From the NCBI GenBank assembly GCA_947254665.1, contig CAMYEJ010000062.1, positions 1-7,911 of the forward strand: a stretch of 7,911 nucleotides of DNA, in the 5' to 3' direction. Made by a program: the position numbers and the translations under genes. The notes under the pieces are model-generated. The model saw only the letters and a program-made list of their open reading frames with translations, was not told the origin of the DNA and searched no databases. Each line of letters starts with the position of its first letter. The stretch's first letter is position 1. Positions 5,625 to 7,911 of this stretch are shown in pieces. The stretch is from an uncultured Peptoniphilus sp. (GTDB lineage: Bacteria; Bacillota; Clostridia; Tissierellales; Peptoniphilaceae).

Positions 5625-5691
5625 CCTAGTTTTATTTTTTAAAATCTTATCTAAACAGAATAATTTTGTAAATCTCTTCTAGATTTGCATT

Positions 5692-5724
5692 AAAAAAAGG
5701 AGGTCAGACCTCCTTTTATTTTTA
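5692..5724. terminator. Bidirectional terminator between pgeF and phaC
   Basis: A 10-bp stem (5695-5704 with 5708-5717, core GGAGGT/ACCTCC) closes a CAG loop. On the plus strand it runs into TTTTATTTTTATTT and serves pgeF. On the minus strand it runs into seven T residues (5698-5692) and serves phaC, whose stop codon is only 8 nt away. It is therefore shared by two convergent genes. Confidence 0.85.
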
Positions 5725-5725
5725 T

Positions 5726-6796
5726 TTATTTATCTCTCTTTGTTAAGAATTCTATTATCTTTGGACTTACTTCTCTTTGACTTCTTCCACTTACGAATAG
5801 CCCTATATGTCCTGTATTTATTTCTACAAGTTCACAGTCTTTTGAGCCTATTGCTTCTGGAATTGGTCTAGTTGCTGATGGTGGTACTTGGTTGTCCTTT
5901 GTACCTAGCATCGCAAGCACTGGGCAAGTTACATTCTTAAGATCAACTTTTTCTCCTTCTAGATAGAATTCTCCTTTTATCAAGCTGTTTTTATGATACA
6001 TTTCATTTTGGAATTCGCGGTAAGCTTCTCCAGCTTGATCCGGTGAATCGAAGATCCATTGTTCCATTCTTAAGAAGTTTGCAAGTTTTTCTTCGTCATC
6101 TAGAGTGTCTATTACTCCGATATACTTGTCTATCATAAGGTCGTATGGTTTTAAAAATACAAATCCTGCATTCATGAAATCTCCTGGTACATTTCCAAAT
6201 GCTTCTACCATTTTATCCGCATTTAGATATGGTCCCCATTTGAATAGAAGTCCATCATCTTGATCGAAGTCTATTGGTGTTACAAGTGATACAAGATTTT
6301 TAATCTTTTCTTGGTGAGTTGCTGTGTAGATAAATGAGAATGTTCCACCTTGGCAAATACCCATTAAATTTACTTTGTCTACATTTCTATCTCTTCTTAC
6401 GAATTCAACTGCTTCATCTATATATCCGTTGATGTAGTCGCCTAAGGTTAGGTATCTATCATCTGCTGTTGGATATCCCCAATCTATTATATATACATCT
6501 ATTCCACCTTCAAGAAGTTTTCTCATCATGGATTTATCAGGTTGGATGTCCATCATATATTCTTTATTTACAAGAGCATACACTACTATTAGTGGAGTCT
6601 TAGTTGTATTCTCAACTCTAGGTTTGTAGTGGTAGAGCTTCATCTTGTCCATTTGGAATACTAATTCCTTTGGAGTTTGGTTGTATCCAGAATAGTCCAC
6701 ATTCATTAGAGTTTCTATTCCCTTAACCATCTTTTCTTGTGAGCCCATTATCTGTAATAGTGATTCTCCTACTCCCATGTCAAATAAATTTTTCAT
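5726..6796 (-). CDS. phaC: Class III polyhydroxyalkanoate synthase, catalytic subunit PhaC
   Basis: PhaC polymerises (R)-3-hydroxyacyl-CoA into polyhydroxyalkanoate at the granule surface, releasing CoA. This 356-residue alpha/beta-hydrolase protein matches the short class III subunit (355 residues in Allochromatium vinosum) and is far shorter than class I/II enzymes. The lipase-like box GICQGG (146-151) supplies the nucleophile C148. The expected partners are D301 in GTKDNQVPP and H330 in NTGHIGLF, almost exactly at the positions known for A. vinosum (149, 302, 331). The conserved YIIDWGYP is at 102-109. The ATG has AGGAGG (6802-6807) with a 5-nt spacer, and this site overlaps the stop codon of phaE, so the two subunits are probably made in a coupled way. 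The intact catalytic set suggests an active enzyme. No monomer-supply gene (phaA, phaB, phaJ) or phasin is in the window. Confidence 0.95.
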   Translation of the reverse strand: MKNLFDMGVGESLLQIMGSQEKMVKGIETLMNVDYSGYNQTPKELVFQMDKMKLYHYKPRVENTTKTPLIVVYALVNKEYMMDIQPDKSMMRKLLEGGIDVYIIDWGYPTADDRYLTLGDYINGYIDEAVEFVRRDRNVDKVNLMGICQGGTFSFIYTATHQEKIKNLVSLVTPIDFDQDDGLLFKWGPYLNADKMVEAFGNVPGDFMNAGFVFLKPYDLMIDKYIGVIDTLDDEEKLANFLRMEQWIFDSPDQAGEAYREFQNEMYHKNSLIKGEFYLEGEKVDLKNVTCPVLAMLGTKDNQVPPSATRPIPEAIGSKDCELVEINTGHIGLFVSGRSQREVSPKIIEFLTKRDK

Positions 6797-6805
6797 TTGA
6801 TCCTC

Positions 6806-7876
6806 CTATTTGCTTTTCCCTTTTTTAAGAGTTTCTAGCTCATCTGTTAAGTTTCTGATTTCTCTTCTTTGTTTCCTAACTTCTGCCTTTAGATCGTGAA
6901 CTGTCTTATAAAGTGAGTCCATGTCATTGTTGGTTGGGATTGGTAAATATTTAAGTGCGTTTATGATTACCTTATCCATTTGAATCTTAAGACTTAGCAC
7001 AGAGTCTACGAATCCACCTAGGAATTTAGAAAATTCATCTGAGTAGAATAGTCTGTCGAAGTTTCTAGAAAGAGAGTCTCTCCAATAATTGTAGAACTCT
7101 TCAAAAGTCTTAGGAGTCATTTCGGTCTTCATAATTTCAAATGATTCTCTGATTACATTTTCTGTGGTTTCTTTTACCAATGTTTGAAGTTTAAATGAAA
7201 GTTCTGTAGAGTAGGTCAAGTACTTGATATATCTGTCTAATGTTTGAAGTTTATCTTGTTGAGCATTTCTTGAAATACCCATCATCGGCATATTTAACAT
7301 CTTGCCAAAGGTATTTTTATAGTTTTCTTTCCATTTGTCGAAGTATTCTATGAATGCTTCTGGATCTTGGAAAAGTCCCTTAGCGTATGAATCAGCCAAG
7401 TCCTTTGCATTATCCTTCCATGGCCCATAGATTGCATCCATTGAACTTTGATATGAATTTCCAATGTCTTCTGCCTTTTTTAGCACTTCTTGTGCTTCTT
7501 TTGGCAGATAAGGCATAATATATTTATTCATATATTCTGTTGTGGAATTCATATATTCTTTTATTACTTTTTCTATATTATCCTTAGTTGGTTCTATGTT
7601 TTTTTCATAAATGTCGCTGTAAAGCTTGTACATATTGTAGTATATTTCTGCACCTTGATTCATCTTTTGAAAGATGTCTGATGTGGATCCATCAAAAGAA
7701 AATAGAGGGCTACATGACATTGAGCTCATCATCTTTTGGTATCCTTCAAAGGGATTTGAAATATTAAATGGGGCGTTTATATTCTTTGTGAAGTTGTTTA
7801 TAGTTTCTTGCCAGCTTTCTGTCATCTGTTTATTTGTGTTTAAAATCGCTTCAAAAAAATTAAAATCTTTATCCAT
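6806..7876 (-). CDS. phaE: Class III polyhydroxyalkanoate synthase, subunit PhaE
   Basis: PhaE is the non-catalytic partner that forms the active complex with PhaC in class III synthases. This 356-residue protein is close to the 357 residues of A. vinosum PhaE, is largely alpha-helical and rich in Tyr, Trp, Met and Lys, and has no apparent catalytic motif. The C-terminus from about 318 to 353 (SLYKTVHDLKAEVRKQRR and on to LETLKKG) is a heptad-patterned coiled coil typical of the PhaE/PhaR family end. Identification relies on length, helical composition, the C-terminal coil and the adjacent phaC; primary sequence of this family is poorly conserved. The ATG at 7876 has a strong AAAGGAGG site (7883-7890) with a 6-nt spacer. 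It is the first gene of the operon, with phaC 9 nt downstream. Confidence 0.9.
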   Translation of the reverse strand: MDKDFNFFEAILNTNKQMTESWQETINNFTKNINAPFNISNPFEGYQKMMSSMSCSPLFSFDGSTSDIFQKMNQGAEIYYNMYKLYSDIYEKNIEPTKDNIEKVIKEYMNSTTEYMNKYIMPYLPKEAQEVLKKAEDIGNSYQSSMDAIYGPWKDNAKDLADSYAKGLFQDPEAFIEYFDKWKENYKNTFGKMLNMPMMGISRNAQQDKLQTLDRYIKYLTYSTELSFKLQTLVKETTENVIRESFEIMKTEMTPKTFEEFYNYWRDSLSRNFDRLFYSDEFSKFLGGFVDSVLSLKIQMDKVIINALKYLPIPTNNDMDSLYKTVHDLKAEVRKQRREIRNLTDELETLKKGKSK

Positions 7877-7902
7877 GATCTTCCTCCTTTTACTATAATA
7901 AT

Positions 7903-7908
7903 ATTATA
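7903..7908 (-). promoter_or_regulatory. -10 box of the phaEC operon promoter (rest off window)
   Basis: A perfect TATAAT on the minus strand lies 26 nt before the phaE ATG, well placed for a leader of about 20 nt. The -35 box would lie beyond the right edge of the window and cannot be checked. Confidence 0.5.
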
Positions 7909-7911
7909 CCC

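Noticed and set aside
5667..5689. Imperfect 9-bp hairpin just before the pgeF/phaC terminator
   Set aside because: AT-rich, includes a G-U pair, and has no U-tract on either strand; the neighbouring 10-bp hairpin is an adequate terminator.
7490..7681. Hydrophobic plus-strand open frame inside phaE
   Set aside because: It is antisense to a well-supported gene, has no ribosome binding site, and its Phe/Ile-rich translation is what the opposite strand of Lys/Asn/Glu-rich coding sequence gives.

Overview
The window is AT-rich with dense genes, strong AGGAGG-type ribosome binding sites, short spacers and U-tailed intrinsic terminators. This points to a low-GC Gram-positive anaerobe. The mix of genes (S-layer homology protein, DUF951, DUF5711-like protein, class III PHA synthase) would fit an anaerobic coccus of the Tissierellia/Peptoniphilaceae type, but that placement is an inference from gene content, not a measured relationship.

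Layout: all genes lie on the minus strand except one. Reading right to left, which is the direction of transcription, phaE and phaC (7876-5726) form a two-gene operon for a class III polyhydroxyalkanoate synthase. It ends at a bidirectional terminator shared with the only plus-strand gene, a pgeF/YfiH-family gene (4794-5624). Divergent from pgeF is a small secreted protein made almost only of three SLH repeats (4666-4010), whose stop codon sits inside its own terminator hairpin. Next comes a tightly packed three-gene operon (3914-1410): a membrane-anchored DUF5711-like beta-propeller protein, a small DUF951 protein and an ACT-domain threonine ammonia-lyase, closed by two tandem hairpins. After that is a stand-alone thioredoxin-reductase-fold flavoprotein (1142-267) with its own good sigma-A-type promoter and a perfect 16-bp palindrome over the -10 box. 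The left edge holds the start of a small membrane protein cut off by the window (186-1).

Functionally this is a mixed housekeeping and metabolic stretch: threonine catabolism, PHA chain polymerisation, cell-envelope proteins and one unusual flavoprotein. I saw no mobile element, CRISPR array, tRNA/rRNA or phage gene, and no clearly new multi-gene system. The most unusual items are the thioredoxin-reductase homologue that has lost both the redox CxxC and the basic NADPH-binding motif, and the palindrome in its promoter. The start codons of the DUF951 and DUF5711-like genes were moved downstream from the longest reading frames, because the longer versions begin at GTG/TTG codons inside or just upstream of the Shine-Dalgarno sequence.
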